Below, one piece after another: positions 1-10,671 of a DNA stretch of 55,346 nucleotides. The notes beneath the pieces were generated by a model that was given only the letters and a program-made list of their open reading frames with translations, searched no databases and had not been told where the DNA came from. Positions within the stretch are counted from its first letter, which is position 1. The number at the start of each line of letters is the position of its first letter. Origin of the DNA: Entamoeba histolytica HM-1:IMSS (Eukaryota; Evosea; Mastigamoebida; Endamoebidae); assembly GCF_000208925.1 (NCBI RefSeq), contig NW_001914947.1:1189-56534 (forward strand), written 5' to 3'. The translations under genes and the position numbers were made by a program.

Positions 1-1094
1 TTAAAGATAAATAAATTAGAAACAAAATGAATGAACATATATTAATGTAATAATCATGTATTGTTATAGTAGAAATAATGAAACAAGAAGAAAGACAAAG
101 AACAACTAATGTAGTGGTGATACAATTAAAAAGAAAATAAACAAAACAAATTTGATGGAATAAAAAGAAAAAGAAATAATCAATGAATAAGAATTGATTT
201 ATTTAAAATACGGATTAAATACAACCACATTTTAATTCAAATGAAACATGTTATATGACAAACTAAATATTTCAAACAAACAATTGTTTCTGATATTATA
301 ATATCTTAATTCTCATACAATATGATATGAACAATCTATGTTTTATTTATTCAACAATGTCATTATAAAATGAATAATTAAAAATGAGAGAAAAATCATA
401 ATAATTCAATCAATGATGTTATGAAATGAATAAACAGGATAATATAAAAGATAATAAGATAATATAAACAAATGATAATCCAGAACAAAATATAACGAAT
501 AAGTAATGAAAAAGATAAATAGAATAATTTAATAGAAAAAAAATAAGAAACAAAAATAAGAGTTAGAAATAAACCATAAAGATATAATAAAGATAATACA
601 AATATAATACAAACAACAAGTCTAATAAGAAAGAGACATAAAAGAATAAATAGAAATGATAAAGAAGAAAGATGTGAAAAGAAAATGAATAGAACAAATA
701 ATAATATGATAAGGAATACAACAAATGAGAATGAAAATAAAAATAACAATAATTTACAATTGAAGTGAAGATAAAATCGAAATAATAATATAATGATTAA
801 TTGGTTGTTTTCTAGTTAATTAATTTTGTAAAACGGAAATTATAAATAATAAACACTGATGATAATAAATATACAATAATACTTTATGGTTATGTTTATT
901 TTTGTGTTAAACTACAAAAATGAAAAATTTTAAATTAATAAAACATACCAATCTATTTATTAATATTGAGTCAAAATAGATAAAGAATAAAATCATGAAA
1001 GAAAATGAATAATGAATATTGAGTCTTGAAATAGAAAATAGAAGCATAAGAATAAAAATGATGAATAAAATGAATTGAAAAAATAAAGAAGGGA
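1..1094. other. AT-rich spacer, no gene seen
   Basis: No credible coding region. The + strand is very A-rich from about 360 to 780, so the complementary strand reads as a long hydrophobic F/L/I/S open frame at 396-749 that is a composition artefact. The last 40 bases lead into the promoter of the surface-protein gene at 1131. Confidence 0.6.
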
Positions 1095-1130
1095 ATATTT
1101 AAAGCGAATAACTGAACTAGATTTCATTCA
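1095..1130 (+). promoter_or_regulatory. Entamoeba-type core promoter of the surface-protein gene
   Basis: Seen: ATATTTAAAG at 1095-1104 (TATA-like), TGAACTA at 1113-1119 (GAAC element) and ATTTCATTCA at 1121-1130 (initiator-like) directly before ATG 1131. This three-part arrangement with a leader of about 10 nt or less is the known E. histolytica core promoter design. It supports 1131 as the true start. Confidence 0.75.
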
Positions 1131-1886
1131 ATGATTACAATTATATTATTTATATTACTTGTTAATGCAACAGAGAGTATTATCAATAAAGAAGAAAGAA
1201 ATACCGAAGTAATACACACACAAATAGAAACAAAAGAATCCCAAAGAATGTATAATGGAAATAATATACAATTTAAAAGTGAAGTTGTAAACCCAGTAAC
1301 ATCAACAACTGTATCACCAAAACAAGAAAAACCGGCAGTAGTACAACCAACCCAGAGTGAAATTACTCAACAGGCAAAAGATGGAACTACTCAACAAACA
1401 CAAGATGCAACTGCTCAACAAACACATGATCATCAAGGAGAACAACACAATGAACAACAACCAACACCAGAAAGACAACCACATCCTTACAATGAACATC
1501 AACCAATCCCAGAAAGACAACCACATCCTTACAATGAACATCAACCAATCCCAGAACAAAATCAACATCCATTTAATGAACATCAACTACCTTCGGATCA
1601 GACACCAGAAAAACAATACCACAATGAACATCAACCATTACCAGACAAACAAGAACCATCTGCACCACAAGATGGAAATGATAATCAACAACCAAACAAA
1701 AAACCAGAAGATGGAAATGATAATCAACAAAAAGATGGAAATAAAGAAATAGATAATAAAACAACAAGTAGTTCAGATAGTTCAGACAATAAACAAGATG
1801 ATGATAGAAATAATTATAACAATGATGATGGTACAACAAGTATGTTTATTATTCTTTGTGCTACAATCATTCTTTTATTCTTCTAA
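1131..1886 (+). CDS. Repeat-rich, GPI-type surface protein (SREHP-like architecture)
   Basis: 251 aa. An N-terminal hydrophobic stretch (residues 1-13) reads as a signal peptide. The middle is low-complexity Q/P/H/E/N sequence with imperfect tandem repeats around NEHQPIPERQPHPY (about residues 110-180). A Q/T-rich block precedes it and a DGNDNQQ repeat follows. A Ser/Asp/Asn-rich spacer leads to a final hydrophobic tail (about 238-251) with no charged end, typical of a GPI-attachment signal. The order signal peptide, hydrophilic repeats, S/D/N spacer and short hydrophobic tail matches the serine-rich E. histolytica surface antigen class (SREHP), but the repeat unit is different, so I do not claim orthology. 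Likely role: cell-surface coat antigen or adhesin (inference). It stands alone with a clear core promoter. Repeat number is likely to vary between strains. Confidence 0.7.
   Translation: MITIILFILLVNATESIINKEERNTEVIHTQIETKESQRMYNGNNIQFKSEVVNPVTSTTVSPKQEKPAVVQPTQSEITQQAKDGTTQQTQDATAQQTHDHQGEQHNEQQPTPERQPHPYNEHQPIPERQPHPYNEHQPIPEQNQHPFNEHQLPSDQTPEKQYHNEHQPLPDKQEPSAPQDGNDNQQPNKKPEDGNDNQQKDGNKEIDNKTTSSSDSSDNKQDDDRNNYNNDDGTTSMFIILCATIILLFF
1467..1650 (+). repeat. In-frame tandem repeat, 42-bp unit with variants
   Basis: Units begin with CCAGA at 1467, 1509, 1551, 1605 and 1641, so spacings are 42, 42, 54 and 36 bp, all multiples of three. The first two units are nearly identical over 42 bp (14 residues); later units diverge. 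The frame is preserved, as expected for a repeat that changes copy number by slippage or unequal exchange. Confidence 0.85.
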
Positions 1887-4800
1887 TTGAACATCTTTGT
1901 TTTTATTATTATATTGTTTATCATATTAGCAATCTGATTATTTTATATTTCTATTTTGTATTTTAATATCATTGAAGAAATGGATAATAATGAATATATA
2001 AATATAAAATAAAATTAATGAAATAAACTACAATTAATAATGGTTTATTATGTTTTGCATTAATATATTTATAAAATGTAATAAATTATAATTAATTATG
2101 TTTTAATCAATAATCACATTTCATAGTAATATTTTCATTTCTTTAAATTTTATTATTTATGTTCAATTATCATAAATTTGATATGAGTTGATAATTCATA
2201 ATATGACATGTATTTATTATTTGTATTATTAATATATATTATTTTCTTCATTAACTCCAATTATTATTTATTTTATTCTCATTACAACATTGTGATATTA
2301 GTCTATTGTTTAATTACATGTTCACTTTATTTTTTTCATTTGTATTATAATGCCTAATTTAAAATTCAACAATGTACATAATAATCATTGCTTCTTGTTA
2401 CAAGTGTGTTAAAGAAAATATAATATATATAAACATAATAAAGATTGTTCAAAAACTAATATCACATTCATTTATCTTCTTTATCTATTTTATATTATCA
2501 GTCATTCTATATGTTGTTTGTTCTATTAAAATCATTTATGAATATTTTTTAAATAACATTAAATAATTCATTTCATAATGTTTGAAAACCAATAGTTATG
2601 TTAATGATGTTTTTAATTTATTTTAATCATATTTAATATGATTTTAATTAAATTGGTGCTGAAATACTGATTATTTCTTCCATTCTTATTTAGTCTAAAT
2701 TATAGTGTTAATCAAATTAAATGATAAATAATATTATTCAATTATTAATTTTATTTATTAATACATTAACGTATGACTGTGCTTGTGTCTCATTAAGAGC
2801 ATTTTTCAAATGAATTATCAGTACATCAAAAACCAATTTTATTTTTAATGAATTAAATAACTCAATGAATGTTTTATTAACTAAATTGTTTGTTTATTGT
2901 TTATTAATGAAATTATGAATGTGTTTGTTGAATGAAAAATATAATTCAATATTAAACCAAAGATATAGAAGAAAAAATAATAAAAATGGTAAAAATCATT
3001 TGAATTAATCAAATGTAATTCAACAATAAATAATTGAAATATACTGACTATATGCTTATTCACATCTCTTTTATTAGTATTTATTATTCAATGAATAATA
3101 TAAATTGAATTGTTAATGGATAATTGAATTTATCAATAGACTAAAAGAATAAACAATGGGGTTTCCCTATTCAATAACATATTTTCTTGTCTGTCTTTCT
3201 TCAAAATAACCAATTAATTGATTAGAGAGTATTATTATGTTCAACTTCTTCAATTCTTATGGTTATACAATGAATTTGACTAAATTCACTTGTGTTCAGT
3301 TGTATTGTTTCATTGTCATATGTGTTGAATCATAAACAATAACTTTGTAATACCTTGTATTTAATATTACAATCAAATAAACAATAAATTCAATGATTTC
3401 TCTCTCATTCATCCACAATTTCTTTATCAATACTTCTAATTCAATAATCATATTTTCATTTGTTATTCAAACTTCTTTTCCTTTGAACTTTTCTTTCTTA
3501 AAACAAACACTTTCACCGAATAAACAATCAAAATGTTTGTTGTTTATTTTAGTTACATATTCTCATACTCAATCAATACATCATGTTTTATTTATATTAA
3601 TACTCTTTCTTATCACTATCTTCTTTGTTGCATTTTGGTTTTGGTAAGTAACATCAGCATCTATTCCATTATTCGATTATAAATAACAAAAAACTCTTCT
3701 TTCTCTTTAGTTGTATCATCATGCAGTAAAATGACTGTGTTTCGTTCTTTAAAATAACTAATACATTCTTCTTCATAACTTTTGTCTTCTTGTTGTTGAT
3801 GAGTAATAATTTCATTTCAAATTGATATCTTGTTTTAATAATATTGAAAATAGTAGAACATTCACATTCTTTTTTTTAATTGAAAGTGTGTTTTTAATAT
3901 TAGAAACATGACTCATTCAATATTCATCTGTTATTCGTTCATTCCAGATATTTCTTTTTATTCAAATAGATATGTTTTATCATGAACTTGTTGTTGAATA
4001 TCAATTCAATTTATTACTCTTTTCAATAATATATTTTAATTGATATAATATTGTTATATGATACATTGAACTTCAAAAAAAAAAATGATTAACTTTCAAT
4101 TAAAACTGAATTTAATCATCAAAAATTATGTGTTTGTATTGGTGTTGTTGAAAATAAAATATAATTACTACAAATGATTGATTTTTATTTATTAATACAA
4201 AAATTTTATGTTTTTATAATTCAATTGAAACACAATTATCTTCTATTTTGTATGAATGACATTTATTCAATTTCCATTTCTTATGTAAAATACAAATTGT
4301 TGTAATTGTATATATCAACATCAAATAACATCATTATCTTCAAATGGAGTATTGTATTACTTCTCTTTGTCTCTCTATTGAATAGTTTCTATCATTAAAG
4401 CTTAGTTTTATAATTATATTCTACTTGCTGATAATAAAGATTTTAATCAAATTACTTCAATCAATTCAAATAAATATAGTATGGTATTTTCTATCATTAT
4501 TAAATTCACAATATTGAATGTTTTTAATAAACTGGTATTTTCAATACAAACACACATGTATCATTTAGACAAATATAAAAGTGTTTACAATTTAATTTGT
4601 TTAAGAATTGAAAATGATTCAATGGTGTTTTGAAATGAAACAAAAGTTGTTGTTTATCACTATCAATAAATACAACTCTTTGTCGATTATTATTAAGAGT
4701 AATGTGTGTATATTCTTCATCATTTTGAATGTTGCAATTATAGTCAGTGATATTAAAATTGCTCGTACAAAACATTGTTTATATACTACAAACTATCCTT

Positions 4801-6647
4801 ATTGATTAATAACTCTCTTGTTGTTGCTCATATGATTTTACAATAAACTCTTAATTATTCATAACATATTATTTTTATTTGAATTATTTCTCATTTTATA
4901 CTATAAGATATTCATTAAAATACTACTCGTTACTGTTTATTTACTATTAGTATAATAAGACATACACCCAAACGTTTATTTATTATTAATGAATTATTTA
5001 AAAAATATTTTTATCATTTAATTTTCATATCAAAGAGTTGTAAGACTAGTCATTTTTATGAGTATATCAGTTTTACTACAATATCAATTTAATGTAGAGT
5101 ATTATTAATGATACATGATTTAGTTTTGAAAATTAAATAGTTATTCCTATTTTTAATATAATGAATGTAATGATTATTTCGATTAGTTTTTAATTTAATA
5201 AGAAAAATCCAACAATATCTTTTAAACAAACTAATTTGCAACTCAGGTTGTTCTTGGATATGTTAATACCATAATTATTTATTTGACGTTGATCCTTTAA
5301 CTTTGAAAATTTAGAACATCTTACATTATTAATAGAATGTACTGTATAAAACAAAATTACTACCAAATGCTCAAGTGTTGATAATAGATCATATTACATT
5401 GTTTCAACAAACAATCAATTCGTTCAACGAAGTATATTACATCAACGCTAGAATATTTTATAAACATATTGTATTCTAACATGATAGTCATAACGATTGA
5501 ATTAAACATCAAACAACATATGAAACATTTTCTTATTTCATATGAAACAATTAAATAAGTTTAGTGATATAATGAAATATTACACTGAATAAAAATAAAA
5601 ATAGACTTGTTATATTTTCAAACAGTAAATCGGTAAATGAAATAAAAGAAAACAATATGAAAAACAAAGAAACATCAACAAATAAAATATTGTTAATACA
5701 TATTGTTAATAAATACATTAACATTTGAAAATTTTGTTATATAGTTATCAACTAATGAAAATATTGATATTTAGAAACAAAATCATTCATACAATAAACA
5801 ACAGTCATTTATTTTCATTCATTAAGACATAGATGAAAAGATAACCAATATACATTATTATAAATATAGTTGTTTATAAACTATTTATCAAAATAAACAT
5901 TATATCATATTTAGATAAATTACAATAAATATACTCTTTAATAATTAAAAATTTTTATACAATTCAAATGATAAGAAAATAAATACTAATGATATTCAAT
6001 GATATGAATAAATGATTAGTAATGTTTTGAATCTCTCTTATGTTGTTATATAATTCATTTAATATTCAATTAATGATCTAAATTTTGTTTTCAATCTTCT
6101 TTTTATTTATAACATAACACTTTGAGTCTAGTTATTTTGTTTTATCCTACATATTTTATTAACTAGACATTCTTTCTTTTATTTCTTAGTTACAACAATA
6201 TGTTTGGTATTGACTTGATTAAACAGTTTTTTGTAACGGTGTTGTTTATTTCAATTGCCTTAAATTCGTCAGTATTTCAAAATAAGCCAATGATTAAAAT
6301 AATAAATGCAGTTTTAGTGAATTGAACTAACAAGTAAATAAGAGAAAAAATACTTCTATGACTATTACTTAAGTCTAGCTAATTATGTCATTAAAAATGA
6401 CTTAATAAAAAAGAACAAAATGACATTTATTCATACTTAAAATGAACAGTTGAAACAAAATTAAATAACAAAAAATACCTAAACAATAAGAATAACTTCA
6501 CTTCAGTTATTGGATTATTTCTTAATGTTTTTTGAAATACTATTAAAAAATAAACAAACAAACATAAACAAGAGATTTAAAAGTAGATAAAGTAAGATAT
6601 GAATTTGTTATATTTTATTTTTCCTTTTCATTTTAAGAAAACTTGAA
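1887..6647. other. 4.8-kb gene-poor AT-rich spacer
   Basis: No gene I can support. Open frames at 2372-2566, 2881-3063, 3393-3647 and 4524-4805 (both strands) are short, hydrophobic or low-complexity, lack a well-placed core promoter and resemble no family I know. Sequence near 5215-5345 is less AT-simple and reads open for about 45 codons on the minus strand (Cys/Lys-rich), possibly a gene relic. No RNA gene was recognised. Confidence 0.5.
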
Positions 6648-6671
6648 ATTTTTAAACGACAGTATTTTGTT

Positions 6672-8090
6672 ATGGTAAAGTTGGAAATGGTATATCTGAT
6701 GAACGTCAGTCTTTACTTTACAACGTTCAAAACATTTCAAAACTTTGTTCAAGTGAATAAAAAATGTAAAAGAGCTATTTGTTCATTAAGATATTCACAA
6801 TGGTACAATAAACGTTCAAACCAAATATTTCCTTCCTGTGAAACATTACAAATAAATGTATTTAATGATTCTAATGATGTTGTTAAACATATGCCATGTG
6901 GAATTCAAAGAATAACATTTAGTGAATCACCAGACTTAGATAATGTTAATACCCAATTACTTAAATTTGTAGTTAATGGAAATGGATTTATACAAAACAT
7001 AAAAGACTTATGCCAATTAGAATGTTTTACATTTAAAATTGATTACAACTTTGTTAATTTAGATGAAGTAGAACATGAAGTTTTAAAACACCCTTGGAAT
7101 GACCTTCTTTCATTACCAAATTTAAAACGAATTATTATCAAATGTTCATATTGTTCTACACCATTCTTTGTTGGTACTGAAAAAATTCATCAATTCAACT
7201 CAATGATACAGAGAGTCACAAAGATATTAAGTTCAAATAAACAAATACTAATTGAAGTCCAAATGGAAAATCTTGATGATTATTGTGTTAATGAATTGAA
7301 AAAGAATAATCAAATTATACTCTCTTACACTGGACCACTTTCTTCAAAAATTACTAACTCAATTCTTACTAAACAAGTTATATTAAAAACATCTTATAAA
7401 GAACTTACATTTGGATTAGAACATATTACAGATGGTTCAATAATGTCAATTTGTCAAATGTATTTACCAGAAACAATTCATCTTAGACCATTTATTATTT
7501 CAACAAAATATCAACAACCATTATCTCCTAATGAGTCTCAAAGTGAATCTGATGATACTAATACACAAGGAATATATTCTTTAAATGAACTAACATCAAT
7601 ACAAAGTATGGACATTCTTATATCTCAGTCTATTTCATTTGAATTACCTACTTCTGTCTTACATCTTATAACAAATATCCCAATATCTAATTTAGATACA
7701 TTAAAACTAATTTCATTAGACATAAAAACAGAAGAACAAGAATTTCTATTTCCTTCAACACTTACTTCATTAAAAATTACTCATTCTCCTATAATTTCTA
7801 TTAAAAATCTATCATTATTAAAAACTCTTAATTGTTTTGATTGTTCATCATTAGAATATATAAGTAATTTACCTAACTTAGTATCTTTATCATTGATGAA
7901 TTGTAATAATCTAACAAAATTAGAAATTAATTCTCCACTTCATTGTCTTACTTTACTTCAACTTGGATTAACTTCTATTAAAATCCCATCAACTATAATA
8001 AAGATGGTGGTTGATACACAGATTGAAATATTAAATTTAAATAATATAAATATAAAAAATTCATATGAAATATTTAATTACTATCACTGA
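6672..8090 (+). CDS. Leucine-rich-repeat protein (Entamoeba BspA-like LRR family)
   Basis: 472 aa. The N-terminus (about residues 3-37; key segment LEMVYLMNVSLYF, then FQNFVQVNKKCKRAI) matches the conserved N-terminal module that heads the large Entamoeba BspA-type LRR family. The middle is a diverged region. From about residue 330 there are LRR-like units with regular Leu/Ile spacing and the family phrase FPSTLTSLKI, then LSLLKTLNCFDC and LPNLVSLSLMNCNNLTKL. No signal peptide or membrane anchor is visible, as is usual for this family. Function is unknown; LRRs suggest protein binding. The start ATG 6672 lies 15 nt after ATTTTTAAAC (6648-6657). A second Met at codon 6 is possible. No intron seen. 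The gene converges on the RRM gene with 54 bp between stops. Confidence 0.75.
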   Translation: MVKLEMVYLMNVSLYFTTFKTFQNFVQVNKKCKRAICSLRYSQWYNKRSNQIFPSCETLQINVFNDSNDVVKHMPCGIQRITFSESPDLDNVNTQLLKFVVNGNGFIQNIKDLCQLECFTFKIDYNFVNLDEVEHEVLKHPWNDLLSLPNLKRIIIKCSYCSTPFFVGTEKIHQFNSMIQRVTKILSSNKQILIEVQMENLDDYCVNELKKNNQIILSYTGPLSSKITNSILTKQVILKTSYKELTFGLEHITDGSIMSICQMYLPETIHLRPFIISTKYQQPLSPNESQSESDDTNTQGIYSLNELTSIQSMDILISQSISFELPTSVLHLITNIPISNLDTLKLISLDIKTEEQEFLFPSTLTSLKITHSPIISIKNLSLLKTLNCFDCSSLEYISNLPNLVSLSLMNCNNLTKLEINSPLHCLTLLQLGLTSIKIPSTIIKMVVDTQIEILNLNNINIKNSYEIFNYYH

Positions 8091-8144
8091 CTCTACAAAA
8101 TTCTATTCTCACTTAAACAATAACAAACTGTTTTTTTTTTATAC

Positions 8145-9074
8145 TTAATAGGATCGTTGTATTTTATTTGGTTTAGTATATTCTTTTATTGTTTTATCTT
8201 TTTGTTTCTCTTTAGGATGTTGTCCTTGTTGTCTTTGAAGATTAGGAATTACTTCTTTTGTTGAAATAGTAGATAATTCATGTTCTTTTTCTTCTATCTT
8301 CTTTTTAGCAAGTTCATCATTAATGTGTCTCAATATTTCTTCAATTTTTGATTTATCTACAACAGTGTTTTGAGACAATGGTTGATTTATTTGAACTTTA
8401 TCCAATGTTTGTTCATTGTTATTACTAAAAAAGTTAGAAGAAAACATTTTATAATGATTTAATGGTATCATTAATACCTCAATTTGATGTGGAGAATATT
8501 GAATTGACTTACAATGAAATTGAATTGAATCATCTGAATATGATGATATACTTGTTAATGCATTAAGATGATCTTGAAGTTGATAATATTCAACAAAAAA
8601 GATTTTACCATTTGAAGACCCCCAAATACTATAAATTTCTCCAAACCTTTGAAATAACTTAATAAAACAACTTAAGTTTGTTTTATGATGTGTCATTCTA
8701 CAACAAATTGCTAAATTACAATTTAATAATATTCCTCGAGGATTATTAGTTGAATATAAAGGAAGACTATATTCAACATTAATACTTCTTTCATTGAACA
8801 TTTGTCCATCCAAACAACGTTTTGCCCATTCTGCTTCTCTCAAATCATTCTTTTCAATCAACACTAATCATTTTAGTTATATAGAAATCAAACAAACGTA
8901 CGTAACTTGAATAGTCCCATTCTTCTGAACATTATTAATTAAATCAACAACCACCCCATATTGCGTAAATTTTCGACATAAATCGTCACAACTATTATTT
9001 TTATTAATATTCCCAATTAATAAACAATGTGAAGGTCGAAAATAAAATGAAGGTGGATTTATCACTTTTTTCAT
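8145..9074 (-). CDS. Protein with two RNA-recognition motifs (one intron)
   Basis: Two exons, 9074-8898 and 8849-8145, joined over a 48-nt intron (8897-8850) with donor GTTTGTT and acceptor AAAAG. The joined product is about 293 aa. RRM1 (about 15-90) has strand HCLLIGNI and, across the splice, IQVTY then NDLREAEWAKRCLDGQ, the usual RRM helix-2/strand-4 pattern. That join is why I prefer the AAG acceptor: using the nearer TAG with the same donor gives an immediate stop. RRM2 (about 95-185) is weaker: ILLNCNL, LFQRFGEIYSIW, KIFFVEYYQL. The tail is Lys/Glu/Gln-rich and disordered. Likely role is RNA binding (splicing, export or stability); the target is unknown. RNP-1 aromatics in RRM1 are partly lost, so binding could be atypical. 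Confidence 0.75.
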
Positions 9075-9661
9075 CTCTTTATTAATAAATCTAGTTTTTG
9101 TATGTATTATAGTAAAATAACTTATAAAAAAATCAAAAATTCATATTGTTAAATTACTCCTTATTTTTTTATTCATAAAAACCTTGTTCTAACAAAATAT
9201 AATCCACTTTAACATTTTTGATAGAATTTGTTTGTACTTTATTTGAGTTAATAAGGATTTTTGAATGTTCAAGATTATTTTGTCTAAAAAAACAAAAAAT
9301 ACTTTTAATACGTATAACTAAGAATAAATAACAATGTTTTTATTCATCAAAAAATAGATGGTTATAAGATTTTCAAGAATTTCACAAACAAGTGTTAAAA
9401 TACCTTTAATTCTATTTACTGAAGATATAAATTAAATATTAATAATGTATAATTTTTTTTTGAATTTATTTCATAAGAAGAAAAAAAAAATTAATATTTT
9501 TTTCCTTTGTTTGATTAAGTAAATAAAAAAGAATAACCAAAACGAAAGAGTAATTTTGAATAAGAAATAACATCTTTATAAAGAAAAGAAATATGAAAAG
9601 AAAAGGAAATTAATCATAGGTACAAAAATATTAATTATTACATTTTTTTTTACATTATCAT
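9075..9661. other. Spacer with no gene seen
   Basis: 587 bp of AT-rich sequence between the RRM gene start and the CBM20 gene stop. It should hold the RRM-gene promoter near 9080-9120 and the CBM20 3' end near 9600-9660. No open frame or RNA gene recognised. Confidence 0.5.
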
Positions 9662-10117
9662 TTAACAATCAGCACAGCTTCGTATTGAACTTGGGATTCG
9701 TACTAAGAATGATGTGATATAAGGAGATTTTTTTGGTTTAATAGAAAGTTTTGAACGAATCCTATTAAGTTGGTCATCACTAATTGTTGGAGTTGGTTTC
9801 TCTAACAATGTTAATGGAGACACACTTGAGAGAGGATTTTCCCACCTATCAAAAACATGAAAGTATTTATGTAATTTATCTAACCTGTATATACGTGGAT
9901 ATGTCATACCTTCGATACGTATTACTGAATCATCTTTTACCACTGAATACCACCAACGAATACTCCTTGGTCGAACTACTGTAACACTTCCCATCCAAAT
10001 ATGTCCTGGAGTCCAAGTTAATTTTCTACAAGTTGAATCATCAAGATTAAGAAATAACTCTTCACCAAAATTAGTTTTATAATGAATGCTGAATGAAATG
10101 GTAATGGCGGTATTCAT
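9662..10117 (-). CDS. Small CBM20 (starch/glycogen-binding) domain protein
   Basis: 151 aa. Residues about 4-95 read as a CBM20 fold: an opening strand ITISFSIHYKT with GEELFLNL, then LTWTPGHIW, a strand pair ending IRWWYSVVKDDSVIRIEG, and the closing YRLDKLHKYFHVFDRWEN. Paired aromatics in RWWYSVV and the final W are the usual sugar-binding positions of this family. The rest is a Pro/Ser/Arg-rich tail ending in SCADC. There is no catalytic domain, signal peptide or membrane segment, so it is a stand-alone binding module. Inferred role: tethering something to cytosolic glycogen, Entamoeba's storage polysaccharide. The assignment is by pattern only. Confidence 0.6.
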   Translation of the reverse strand: MNTAITISFSIHYKTNFGEELFLNLDDSTCRKLTWTPGHIWMGSVTVVRPRSIRWWYSVVKDDSVIRIEGMTYPRIYRLDKLHKYFHVFDRWENPLSSVSPLTLLEKPTPTISDDQLNRIRSKLSIKPKKSPYITSFLVRIPSSIRSCADC

Positions 10118-10671
10118 TGTTAAATTAAATTCTTCTGTTTGTATTTCTCAGATGATACCCTTTTATGAGATATGACCATTCCGTACCACATCATTCAAAG
10201 CACTTTATTTTGTTATTTTTCATTTCTCTTATTTATTACTCGGAGATATTTTGTTTACAAAGTTGAGTTACTTCTTCTTCAAAACATTTTCACTTTCAAA
10301 AAGTTGGTTTGACATTCCATTCTCAAATAAAGGTCTTTTGAACATTTCTATTTTTTATATTAATCCTACTGAAATACCATTTTAATGAATATTATATATT
10401 GGTTATTATACACTCTTATCCAAAAAAAAAACATAACTTTCTCCAAAAATAAAAACTTATCTTTTGTTTTTAAAAATAAAATCAGAGTGAAATGGAAAAA
10501 AGATTCAATTTTTATTAATGTTTAGGTTTGAACAAAGATGCAATAACTCTCGAAGTAAAATTGAAACATGACGTAGACATTGTTGAAGTATAAACCAAAA
10601 AACCATTATTATAATTTTTATAAAAATATTTGAAAAAGATAAAATGAAATAACAAAAATAAGAAAAAAAGA
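10118..10671. other. Spacer: CBM20 promoter side and V-ATPase 3' end
   Basis: 554 bp. An open frame at 10515-10760 (minus) overlaps the V-ATPase 3' end in another frame and is hydrophobic noise. A TATA-like run (ATAAAAGGG on the minus strand, about 10158-10166) lies about 45 nt upstream of the CBM20 ATG. Confidence 0.5.

Noticed and set aside
396..749. Minus-strand 117-codon hydrophobic open frame
   Set aside because: Almost only F, L, I, S, Y, V from purine-rich sequence on the other strand; no promoter, no family.
2372..3647. Short open frames at 2372-2566, 2881-3063 and 3393-3647
   Set aside because: Low-complexity hydrophobic translations typical of AT-rich spacer; no core promoter and no domain.
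4524..4805. Overlapping open frames on both strands (83 and 65 codons)
   Set aside because: Less simple than the surroundings, but the TATA-like GTATATAAAC on the minus strand lies only about 5 nt before the ATG, too close for Entamoeba, and no family is recognised.
5215..5345. Minus-strand open stretch of about 45 codons with Cys and Lys
   Set aside because: Possible gene relic, but no start codon, no boundary and no recognised similarity; could be chance.
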